From Phoenix dactylifera (taxonomy: Eukaryota; Streptophyta; Magnoliopsida; Arecales; Arecaceae), in the NCBI RefSeq assembly GCF_009389715.1, contig NW_024067682.1, positions 563,501-627,500 on the forward strand: a DNA stretch of 64,000 bases. Reading direction: 5' to 3'. Positions 43,595 through 52,675 of this stretch are shown here, piece after piece (position 1 is the first letter of the stretch; every line of letters begins with the position of its first letter). Both the position numbers and the translations under genes were made by a program. Under the pieces are notes generated by a model. It searched no databases and was not told the origin of the DNA. It saw nothing but the letters and a program-made list of their open reading frames with translations.

Positions 43595-46156
43595 ATTAAT
43601 GAGGAAGCAAGTGATAAAGTTTTGGAGAACAGAAATATAACGAGGTTCGCAGACCTGTCTACATTAAACGGAATGAAATCATCCAATCCATTCCAGACTT
43701 TTGGTTAACTGCGGTTTGTAATCTCTCTCTTTTTAGTAACTTTATAATTAGGCTACAACCTAATTAGGACACATGTATTCCATTGTTCTCATCTCTACCA
43801 CATTCATGTTCTATTCATAGAAAGATACTGAACACAAGTCTAACAGTAATATTTGTTAAACATGGTTTTGTATCATTATATGTTGCATGATACTTGGATG
43901 CCTGACTTGTTTTCTCATTCTTTGTTTTGATTTTTTAATGCAGTTTCTTTAGTTGGTTTGGTGAAACTGAACTGAAAAATTTCTCAGATGGAGTAACAGA
44001 TGAGGTAATAATTCATAGTAACATTGGAAAGACTGATTGTTTTGGAGTTTGGACTATTCCAAATCTTTCAAATCAATTTTTCTTTTTATGCTTCTGTTAT
44101 CATAAAAAAAATTATATGATAACCTGGTCTTGATGTTTGTCTTGTTTTTTTAATCTTCCTATTTTATGAAGTCTGCTATCTTGTATGCAGATTCCTGTTT
44201 TCAGTTTTTGAATTAGTTCAAACCTCGAGCTTCTTTTCCCATACATTTTCTGTCTGCTTATGTTTCCTCTACAACAAACTGATGCAGGTGGCAGAGATTA
44301 TCAAGGAAGATTTATGGCCCAACCCTTTGAAATATTTTAATAATGCAAGTGTTCTCCCTTCCATCCATTACTCTTTCTTTTGTCAAATATTGATATTTCT
44401 TCTCACCGAACATCATTTCTGAGTTCACCTAAGACTCTTCTGCACTTTTCAATAATCTGATGATGCAGGAGGCTGATGAGGAGGATTTTGATGGGGATGA
44501 AGATGATGAAGAGGTAAATGTCTCACTTGTTTGAGTTTTAAACGAAGCTAGCCAGTTTCTGATGCTGCTGCTGCTGTTGACTTAGTCAAAGGGGTACCTA
44601 TTATGAATATTGGCCTCCCATTGCTTGTCTATTTTGCTCCAATTTCTTTTGTAGTCAAACTATTTGCTTTTCTATGATTTTATGCACTGTATCTGCAATC
44701 CTCATTAGTTGTGCTGCTATTTTTCTGTATCCATATGGATATAAACTATTTATTTTAGCTTAATGTTGTGCGGGCGTCTAAAACAAACATTGTGTTTGAC
44801 TCATATCTACATAAATCATATTGTTAAAAAGGAACCTTTAAATAATGGTTGCTAATTTTCCACTACAGTTTTTTCTTCTCAAGTATATGCATGTGTTCTT
44901 GTCTGCTGAAGCTTTATGCCCTCATTCTTGAAATCATCATTATTTTACTTCTTGTTGTATTATGATGACTTAAAATTAAGATTTCTTTGGAGAGATTGAT
45001 ATAAAAAATTTAGTGTTTTGATATAAAAATTATTGTTTTGAATTTCAGTTTTCCTGCTGTATGTGTAATTATTGTATCTTTTACCAGAAATAATTATTGT
45101 ATAGGTTGTATTTCAGAACTAAAAGAACTCTTTGTATCTAAGGTCTGACAATGAGTTATATTTTAAATGGGCTAGTTTAAATTTATATGCATTGCACTGG
45201 GAATGTAACTAACAAGCAGTTAGTTGCTTTTGGCTATGCGACTATGGGTAGGATTTTTGATTTCTCAAACTTCTGCTCTCATTTATTCTTTAGTTCCATT
45301 TTATTTGTTCTGTGCTCTGTCTTTTGCTTAAGATCCACTCAGCTTTTGTGTTCATTATAAAATTCAATAAAAAAATTCAGCCAAAAAGGATGTATATACT
45401 ACTCTAGTCTAGCATCTTTACTTGGTGTGGTGACTGATATTATAGTCATCATCCATTCTCTTTTTTTTTTTTTCCAAATTCTCCACTTTGAAAAAAAGAA
45501 TATTTACTGATCCATAGAAGTGCTTCTGCATATTAATATTAATAATTTATGCAACTGATGCAATCTTATTCTTAGACATGTTAATTTTATTTATTTGTTA
45601 TTTTGTTTAGATGTTTTTGCACTTTTTTACAGAAATAGTGATTGGCAATGGCTTGAATTGACTTTCTCGATGTCCGTGGAAATTTGACTAAATTACAGAG
45701 TAGGCAACCCAAAAAAATTTACTCCTATGATTCCTAATAATTCTATCCACTTTGAGGCTTCAGAAGTCTTTATTTGATATATTTTGAAATCTCTGGTGTT
45801 TTGCTTCCTGAATATTCTCATGTTCCATTCCTCTGTTCCTAAGCCTTTAATACGGTGCAATCATGATGTTCGATAAGGTATCATGGAGACCTAACAAATG
45901 ACTATCAAGTAAATTAAAGAGTGAATGCCATGAGATCATCTGTAGACAAGTATAGCACTATATTAAATCATGGACATGAGTTTTGCTTGCTGTAGACCTG
46001 TGCTATTGCTGTGTATTATACAATATCTTCTTATTTGCACACACTAATAAATCATGTGTGACCAATTATGCTATTTTTTGTCAGAAGGGATCTGAAGATG
46101 ATGAGGATGGCGACCAAGATGATGATGAAGAGGAGGATGATGAGGATGATAGTTAA
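43595..46156 (+). pseudogene. Captured SET/NAP1-related protein (NRP) gene fragment
   Basis: Five exons of a histone chaperone gene are present with introns: 43595-43713 (INEEASDKVLE, then in a shifted frame QKYNEVRRPVY and NEIIQSIPDFWLTA), 43944-44004 (FFSWFGETELKNF), 44288-44344 ([19 protein letters not shown]), 44469-44513 (EADEEDFDGDEDDEE) and 46085-46156 (acidic tail ending DDEDDS). A four-base gap after 43627 breaks the frame, and the exons for most of the central NAP fold, between FWLTA and FFSWF, are missing. The third exon listed ends in a GC donor (AAT|GCAAGT). The intact protein binds H2A-H2B with this acidic tail. This copy cannot fold as a chaperone. Confidence 0.88.
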
Positions 46157-46879
46157 TCCCTTGTAGCTTCTTTCATTTTGGCTTCCACCACTTGCTGTGG
46201 CGAGTGCAAGGCAAGCTTATGACTATTGAAGGGCTCTTGACTCAAGCGGGCTGACTTTCGATCATGCTTTAAGCTTTGTAGTTGTCAATTTTTGTACTTG
46301 GGGAGTTTCATGAGCCCTAGTTATAGCTGGGGGCGTGTCTAAAGCTAGGAGTTTATTTACTGATGTGGGTATTAAATGTTTGATCTTGGACTTATAGCAT
46401 CTCCGTATCAAGAATCCAGGACTTTGTATGGGCAGCTGCTGCATCATTTTTTATGAACTTGTTTAGTTTTACATCAATTTAATCTGATCTCTTTTCCTCT
46501 GTCTTTTAGTTGGTTCTTCTTGATATCTCTGCATGGGGTAAATTTTCTTTTCATCCATGTTCTAGGGTCCGGTCAGTTTGAACTTTTGTATCTCTCGGCT
46601 CTCAGTAGCACCACTTGAGTTGTGCGTGCCCATTGTGTTTGTTTTGACTGTGTTGGGCCAGGACCCCACATCGGTCTTCGTCCCAGGAACCAATATATGG
46701 GACATTGTGCCCGTTGTGTCGACTAATTACATTTGTCGCATAACAAAATTTTTTTACATAATTTGTCATGCAATATATGGGAGAGAAGTAATGCACAAGC
46801 TATTAATCCAACTGGAAAGGATCGGAGCTTAGATTTAGGTCCGCTATCTAAAAAATCACGAATTTTTTTTTAAAAAAAA
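46157..46879 (+). other. Captured NRP 3' flank inside CACTA element 1
   Basis: The DNA following the NRP stop is most likely that gene's 3'UTR and downstream sequence, carried along in the capture. No other coding signal is convincing. Confidence 0.5.
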
Positions 46880-47210
46880 TAATATTCTAACGACGCTTTA
46901 AAGCGTCGTTAAAATCACGAAATTTTTTTTAAAAAAATTAATATTCTAACGACGCTTTAAAGCGTCGTTAAAATCAAGAAATTTTTTTAACAAAAATAAT
47001 ATTCTAACGACGCTTTAAAGCGTCGTTAAAATCACATTTAACGACGCTTTAAAGCGTCGCTAATTTCCGACGCTTTTGAAAGCGTCGGAAAATATTTTTC
47101 CCACTGTAGCATAGGCGACGCTTTACCGACGCTTGGGAAAGCGTCGGGATGGTTTTTACCGACGCTTAAAAGCGTCGCTAAAGGCCAAAAAAAGCGTCGC
47201 TAATGCCCAA
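46880..47210. repeat. Right subterminal palindrome array of CACTA element 1
   Basis: Four ACGACGCTTTAAAGCGTCGY palindromes at about 46890-47060 are separated by near-identical AT-rich spacers (ATATTCTAACG / AAAATCACGAAATTTTTTT). Variant words (CGACGCTTGGGAAAGCGTCG and similar) follow to the end. The array is nearly the mirror image of 38398-38640. Confidence 0.9.
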
Positions 47211-47390
47211 TTTTCTTGTAGTGAAGCAGGTTGTCTAGTCCATCTTTCTATGCTTGTTATCGGATGTGAGAATTTTGTTGTTCATAGTGAAGCAGTTAAA
47301 TACTAATATGATAAAAGATAGCTAACATCTCCACGTATTCTTGGCAAAAGCGGAAAGGACTCTTGCTGGAACAGCTGGGGGGTGTGAGCC

Positions 47391-49523
47391 ATGGCTGTGC
47401 CTGGAGCTGGGCCGTCGGAGACGACGGTGCCGGGGAAGGCTGGAGGGCTGAATCCCACTGGCCCCAAGGTTACGGCGAAGGGCCCTTCATGGGCGGAGGT
47501 GGCAAAGGGAATGTCGAGGCAACCGGAATGGATAAGCCACCGCATTTCCCCTCGTGAACTAGAAGTGATGCAGAGGATATATACTGAGGTGGTGGTGGTG
47601 CCGGAGGAGGAGCTGGAGGCTGCACGCTTGGAATGGAGGAGCACCACGGTATTGGTGAGGAGCCAGGGGAGGAGCATTCCCGTTGACTGGGTGGCGAGGG
47701 AAGTACAACAGGTAGGGCATCTGGAATACAAGGTCGAGTGTTTCCCGTTGGCGGAGGACTTCATCGCCGTTCGGTTCGCCAACGAGGCGGATAGGGAGGC
47801 AGCCCTGCGGAATGGTCCTTGGATGGTTGGCGGAAAGATGTTGGCCATGGACCGGTGGCGGCCAAATTTCATCTCGGGAGCTGGAGGAATCGGGCGGGTG
47901 GTTGTTTGGCTTCGCCTGCCCGGATTACCTCTGGATTACTGGAAGAAGGAGACAATCTTCCGGATTGCAGCGAGGGCCGGCAACCCGATGGCATTGGATG
48001 GATTCACAGAGAAGGGTAGCAGGCATGGATTCGCTCGGGTAAAGATTGAGCTGGATGGCTCCGTTCCACTCACACCGGGTACGTTTGTTTTGGGTAGTTC
48101 GGCAGGAGCAGAGGTGAAGTTCTGGCAAGGTTTCATTTATGAAAACTTGCCGGCTCCATGCTCCAAGTGTGGGCGGCTAGGTCACTCGGAGGCGGAGTGC
48201 GCATTCATGTTTCCGGCGACGGCGGGGACGAAGTCGGCGGAGGAGGTTCGTGATATGGGAAAGTCTGCAACTGAGAAGGATGGCGCGGAGGCTACGGGGC
48301 ACGAGGCCAGGAAGGGAGATGGGTCTGGGGGGGAGGAGAGGGCTTACGGTCCGTGGTTGGTTACTAACCGGTTCGGTTTCCGGCGGGCGCCGGTGTCGGC
48401 GAATCGGAGGAAGGAGGTGAACGAGCCCAGGGTACGAAAGAGCTCGGTGCCCACATCCCCACCCCCCGGGTCAGGTGTGAAGGGGGATGGGTCATCTTCT
48501 TCGACCTCTCCGACGGATCTCGAGGGGTGGCAGAAGCCAACCAAGGTGGCTCGTCGGCGGACGCCGGAGAAGGATGTCTCTGTAGCAATGGGCGGGTCCA
48601 CGGGCGGTCCGAGTCAACTCGCGCTTGGACCCGGGTCGGGAGCCGAGTTGGCCGAGAGTTCTGGCAGCCGGGCCAACAACGACCTGGGCCAGGCTACGGA
48701 TAGGCCCATTCCCAGTAGTGGGCAGTGTTCGGGCGGGTCGGGCCCAAGCCCGTCGAAACGAGCGAGGAGCCCACCCAAGGCGGCGGGCCAAGCGATGGGA
48801 GGCCCGTCCAACCCCAAAGGAGGGACGGTGCCATCTACGGCGAAGGCAGGGCGGCCGGGGGCTAGTTTCCGACGGAGGTGCAAAAGCTCCCCCCAGCCCC
48901 TTGCGACGGCACGCGGTCGACCTCTCCGGAGGGAGCAGGTGCACAGAGGTGGGAGCTTCGGTTCGCGACTGTTCGGGGAGGCAGAGCCGGCTGGGAGGCG
49001 TTCGGCCCCGGTACTACTCGCAGCGGCGAGCTCATCCGAGCTGGAGGCGGCGGGGTCGCATGGTGCCGGCAATGCTCCGATGGGGGAGAGCCATGGCGAA
49101 GCAGGTAGCGGCGACAAACCGGGTGTAGGGGCAGAGGGTGCAGCCGGTATGGGGGAACACTCCAAGATCAGTGCGTGCCATATGGCACGGGGGCACAGTG
49201 GCTCTATCTGTGAATTGGGAATGGGGAAAAAGGCAGTGGGTGATTCATGTTTTCCCAAGCGCCTGGATGGTCTCAATATAGAGTCAAGAGGGGGGATGAC
49301 AGAAGGCCTTGCGGCAATAGTGGAAGCTACTGGAGACTTACCGTGCCATTTGGCACAACTCGGTGATGGAAGGGCTCACCATCGAATAGTGTCTCAGTTG
49401 AAGGCTGCAGCTCAGGGAGCGAGGTCTGCAGGTTTGGAGAGTGGATGGGCTATTGAAGATGCGGTGTTCCATGATTGCAGCCCTGGGGTAGGGGGTTGTG
49501 ATGTGTCGTCAGGTAACCAATGA
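47391..49523 (+). CDS. LINE ORF1 nucleic-acid-binding protein
   Basis: The intact 710-codon ORF starts at ATG 47391. Residues about 30-185 form the DUF4283 domain usual in plant L1 ORF1 (GPSWAEVAKG, FPLAEDFIAVRFANEADREA, ALRNGPWMVGGKMLAMDRW, VVWLRLPGLPLDYW). A CCHC knuckle, CSKCGRLGHSEAEC, lies near residue 257. The remaining 440 residues are a low-complexity glycine/serine/proline-rich tail without a domain. The protein packages LINE RNA into ribonucleoprotein particles. The stop overlaps the ORF2 start (ATGA at 49520-49523), which suggests termination-reinitiation for ORF2. Confidence 0.88.
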   Translation: MAVPGAGPSETTVPGKAGGLNPTGPKVTAKGPSWAEVAKGMSRQPEWISHRISPRELEVMQRIYTEVVVVPEEELEAARLEWRSTTVLVRSQGRSIPVDWVAREVQQVGHLEYKVECFPLAEDFIAVRFANEADREAALRNGPWMVGGKMLAMDRWRPNFISGAGGIGRVVVWLRLPGLPLDYWKKETIFRIAARAGNPMALDGFTEKGSRHGFARVKIELDGSVPLTPGTFVLGSSAGAEVKFWQGFIYENLPAPCSKCGRLGHSEAECAFMFPATAGTKSAEEVRDMGKSATEKDGAEATGHEARKGDGSGGEERAYGPWLVTNRFGFRRAPVSANRRKEVNEPRVRKSSVPTSPPPGSGVKGDGSSSSTSPTDLEGWQKPTKVARRRTPEKDVSVAMGGSTGGPSQLALGPGSGAELAESSGSRANNDLGQATDRPIPSSGQCSGGSGPSPSKRARSPPKAAGQAMGGPSNPKGGTVPSTAKAGRPGASFRRRCKSSPQPLATARGRPLRREQVHRGGSFGSRLFGEAEPAGRRSAPVLLAAASSSELEAAGSHGAGNAPMGESHGEAGSGDKPGVGAEGAAGMGEHSKISACHMARGHSGSICELGMGKKAVGDSCFPKRLDGLNIESRGGMTEGLAAIVEATGDLPCHLAQLGDGRAHHRIVSQLKAAAQGARSAGLESGWAIEDAVFHDCSPGVGGCDVSSGNQ

Positions 49524-49790
49524 AGGTCATCTTATGGAATTGCCATGGCGCGGGGAAGCCTTCTTTTGCTCCGACTTTTCGTAGGATTGTGCAGCAGCAT
49601 AGTCCGGATATATGTGTGTTGTTTGAGACCCGGATATCGGGGAGGAGTCTACAGAAGGCTAGGAGAGCGGTTCCTCGGTCGTGGGGATTTTATGCAGTGG
49701 AGTCCCAGGGGTTGTCGGGTGGCATCATTGTCACCTGGGCGCAGGGCTCTTGTAAGTTGGATGTGTTCCATGTATGTAACCAGGAGGTGG
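49520..49790 (+). pseudogene. LINE ORF2 N-terminus (endonuclease), truncated
   Basis: The frame starts MKVILWNCHGAGKPSF. It has N in WNCHG and E in LFETR, active-site residues of the APE-type LINE endonuclease, and the motif GLSGGIIVTW. At 49790 the CACTA terminus begins. The remaining endonuclease, reverse transcriptase and zinc-binding parts are lost from this copy in the window. Confidence 0.88.
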
Positions 49791-50560
49791 CACTACAAGA
49801 AAACTCATCTTTCTCGGTGCTTTTTATAATCTTTACCGATGCTTATAAGCGTCGGCTAAAGTTCCCGCAATGCAAATAGAAGCGTCGTAAAAGCATTGGC
49901 GATACCGGAGTGGCAAAAGTTTTTGCCGACGCTAAGAGAAAGCCTAGGCAAAAACAAGGCTTTTCGACGCTAATAAAAGCGTCGGCAAAAATGACATTCA
50001 CCGACGCTTTAAAGCGTCAGGAAAGCCCGCCCAGTTCTGCGTTTCGCCGACGCTTTAAAGCGTCGGTAAATGTCATTTTTGCCGATGCTTTCATTAGCAT
50101 CGGGAAAGCCTTGTTTTTGCCGACGCTTTAAAGCGTCGGTAAATGTATTTTTGCGGACGCTTTTCTAGCGTCGGCGTAGACGTGCCACAACTTTTATTTA
50201 CCAACGCTTTAAAGCGTCGAGATTGCTATTTTTAAAAAAAGTAAAAATACGAATGTAAATTATAAAAACACATTATAACAATATAAACCTGTATTATATT
50301 TACATTGACACAAACATTCAAATCATTCAAAATATTTAAATTGTCATATAATCAAACTACTTTGTCGCTACTATTGAACAATTCCCACACCAATCTTCCC
50401 TCTCACTATAATCATATAATGTATAGTAATGTTGCACAAGTTATAATTACAATTGTTGTTGTCAGGTAACCCTGCTGCCATTGCTCTTTTTAGTTTCTAA
50501 AGTCGAGCCTTCGTGGCCCTCCCATACAGTCATCATCATCATCTTCTCCATCCTCATCAT
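49791..50560. mobile_element. CACTA element 3, left part
   Basis: It starts CACTACAAGAAAACTCATC, a perfect CACTA terminus, inside the LINE endonuclease. The subterminal region (49840-50220) holds many GACGCTTTAAAGCGTC and GACGCTAATAAAAGCGTC-type words. Interior sequence continues across chromovirus B to 58466 and is then cut by the copia element at 58969. The far terminus is not in the window. Confidence 0.85.
50490..50560 (-). pseudogene. Acidic terminal exon in CACTA element 3, part 2
   Basis: This is the minus-strand continuation of the exon at 58466-58589. It encodes the acidic run and the end CMGGPRRLDFRN before TAA at 50490-50492. The acidic run is split by chromovirus B. Joining across one ATCAT copy keeps the frame. 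Confidence 0.6.
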
Positions 50561-50912
50561 TGATGCCGGACCAAAATTTTAAATGGGAGCAGAAGAAGAG
50601 GGGAAGAGAAGGAGGAAGAAGAAGAAGAGGAGAAGGAGAAGGGAGGAGAAGAGAAGAAGAGGGAAACGTGGGGAAAGAAATCTTTAATTCTGCATTAACC
50701 CTAATCAACATAAAAGTTCCCTATAAATAGGGCCCAATAAGAACACTTAAAATAAAACCCCTTACACAAAATAAAACCCACAAATAAGCCCTAAAATGCA
50801 AATGAGTCCAGAAATAAAATAAACCACAAATAAACCCCTAAATGCAAATAAACCCAGAAATAAAATAAACAAATATGCAAATAAGATGGGGACCTAGCTG
50901 ATGTCCCCATCA
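50561..50912 (-). repeat. 3' LTR of chromovirus B
   Basis: On the minus strand it runs TGATGGGGACATCAGC to GGTCCGGCATCA. The pol frame ends 19 bases inside it at 50894, so the polypurine tract (GGGAGGAGT) is coding. Confidence 0.95.
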
Positions 50913-52675
50913 ACTCCTCCCGGGTGAGAAAAACTCGACCCCGTCGAGTGTATATCGGGTCGGCTGTCGTACTGCTCCAGAAGATCCAGATCAAGGCGCT
51001 GCAACTCAGCTCGCGAAATCCACGACATATCTGATTCGGGTCGACCTTTCCACCGAACAAGGTAACGTTGGTAGCTTCCTCTCCTGGTAGATATAACCTG
51101 CTCATCTAATATATGTTCTATATGTTCTCTGCGTGCATGAAACTGTGGAGGTGGAGGCTCACTAGCAGGTGCTAGATCAGGGTGATCAACAACAGTGGAT
51201 GTATCAACAAAAGGGTCAGAAGGAATGAATGTTGATTTCTTGTATGGGACTAAATCTTCAATATTAAATGTCGCACTAATCCCATAGTCGTCAGGAAGAT
51301 CTACAACATACGCATTCGAACTGATTTTCTTTAGTACTTTGAACGGTCCCGCACTACGAGATTGCAACTTTTTGAACGTCCCCGAAGGGAGTCGTTCAGG
51401 TCTAATTCTTACCATGACAGAATCGCCTACATTCAATTCTTTATAACGTCTGTGCAAATCAGTAAGGGATTTATATTTTAAGTTATTAGAGTGAATATGT
51501 TTGCTGATCTCCTGATGCAATGAATGCAGGTGTGAAGCAAATGATTGTGCAGACTCAGAGACTCTATGTTGATGAGACATGGGAATCAAGTCTATGGGTT
51601 GCCTAGGTTTATATCCATGCACCACTTCAAAAGGACTCATGCCTAAGGTCCTATTGACCGAACTATTATATGCAAACTCGGCAGTTGGTAACACTAGATC
51701 CCAAGTCCTAGCATGCTCACCTACCAGACATCTTAAAAGATTCCCTAGACTTCGGTTGACAACTTCGGTCTGGCCATCAGTTTGGGGATGATAGGCAGAG
51801 AAAAATTTTAATTTGGTACCCATCATATGCCAAAGAGTTTTCCAAAAATAGCTCATAAACTTAACATCCCTATCGGACACAATAGATTTTGGGAGGCCAT
51901 GTAGTCGAACAACGTCGTCAAAATAGAGTTTCGCAATCCTAGAAGCATCGGAAGTCTTAGAACACGGGAGAAAATGAGCCATTTTAGAGAATCGGTCTAC
52001 CACTACAAAAATGGAATCGTGTTTGGTCGAGGTACGTGGAAGCCCTAACACAAAATCCATGCTAACATCTTGCCACGGACAATCAGGAACAGGTAGTGGA
52101 GTGTAAAGCCCAGTGTTCTGTCTACGTTGTTTGGCTAGTTGACATGTGTGACACTGAGCGACGATTTTGGCCACGTCTCTCTTGAGACTCGGCCAGAAGA
52201 AACGTCTTTCCACCATTTCAATGGTTTTGTCTCTCCCGAAATGCCCAGACAGTCCTCCAGCGTGTACTTCCCATACTAGAAAATCTCGCAAAGACGTTCG
52301 AGGAATACACAATCGGTCGGAGCGAAAAAGATAATCATCTTGTAAAAAGAAATCATCGTGCTCTCTCTCTACTCCATCTCGTAAGGTCAGGTATACATCA
52401 CTAAAATCGGGACAAGTGGTATATTGTTCCCTGATCCTTTCAAAATCAATTACTTCAGTGCTCATCACGGATAGGAGGAAGATCCGTCGACTGAGCGCAT
52501 CAGCAGCCTTGTTCTCAACTCCAGCTTTATGTTTCAGCACAAAAGTATAGGCTTGTAGAAACTCAATCCATCGGCCATGTCGAAGGTTTAATTTCTTTTG
52601 AGAATTAAAATACTTTAAAGCCTCATGGTCTGAATACAGAACAAATTCTTGCGGTAGCAAATAGTGTCGCCAATG
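50894..52675 (-). pseudogene. RNase H end, integrase and chromodomain of chromovirus B
   Basis: This is the continuation of the gag-pol frame after the TGA at 52676-52678 (the stretch from the first TTG is 588 codons). It contains the end of RNase H (YSDHEALKYFNS) and the integrase zinc motif (HAGGLSGHFGRDKT ... CHTCQLAK). The catalytic core has DFVLGLP, VSDRDVKF and GQTEVVN (D, D, E intact), followed by the C-terminal beta region (LNVGDSVMVRI, RSAGPFKVLKKI). A chromodomain closes it (IEHILDEQVI, YQRYLVRWKGRP, SWISRAELQRL). There is no further lesion. The integrase inserts element DNA and the chromodomain is expected to guide it to modified chromatin. Confidence 0.92.

Larger units (their letters stand above)
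42000..47223. mobile_element. CACTA-type element carrying two host gene fragments (1)
   Basis: The left end is CACTACAAGAAAATACGG and the right end TTTTCTTGTAGTG, perfect CACTA-superfamily termini. The 3 bp target duplication AAG is exact (41997-41999 and 47224-47226). Subterminal regions (about 42030-42185 and 46880-47210) hold repeated GACGCTTTAAAGCGTC palindromes, the expected binding sites of the transposase or accessory protein. No transposase gene is present. The 5.2 kb interior is made of captured host sequences with introns, so capture was at the DNA level. It is a non-autonomous Pack-type CACTA. Confidence 0.93.
47227..49790 (+). mobile_element. 5' half of an L1-type LINE
   Basis: It contains a complete ORF1 and the first 90 codons of ORF2, then is cut at 49790 by a CACTA element. 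The rest of ORF2, with reverse transcriptase, is not in the window. The 164 bases before ORF1 are taken as 5'UTR or flank. The true 5' end was not identified. GC content is much higher than in the surrounding DNA. Confidence 0.85.

Noticed and set aside
47303..49276. Minus-strand ORFs opposite LINE ORF1
   Set aside because: GC-rich shadow frames of a well-supported ORF1 with recognised domains.
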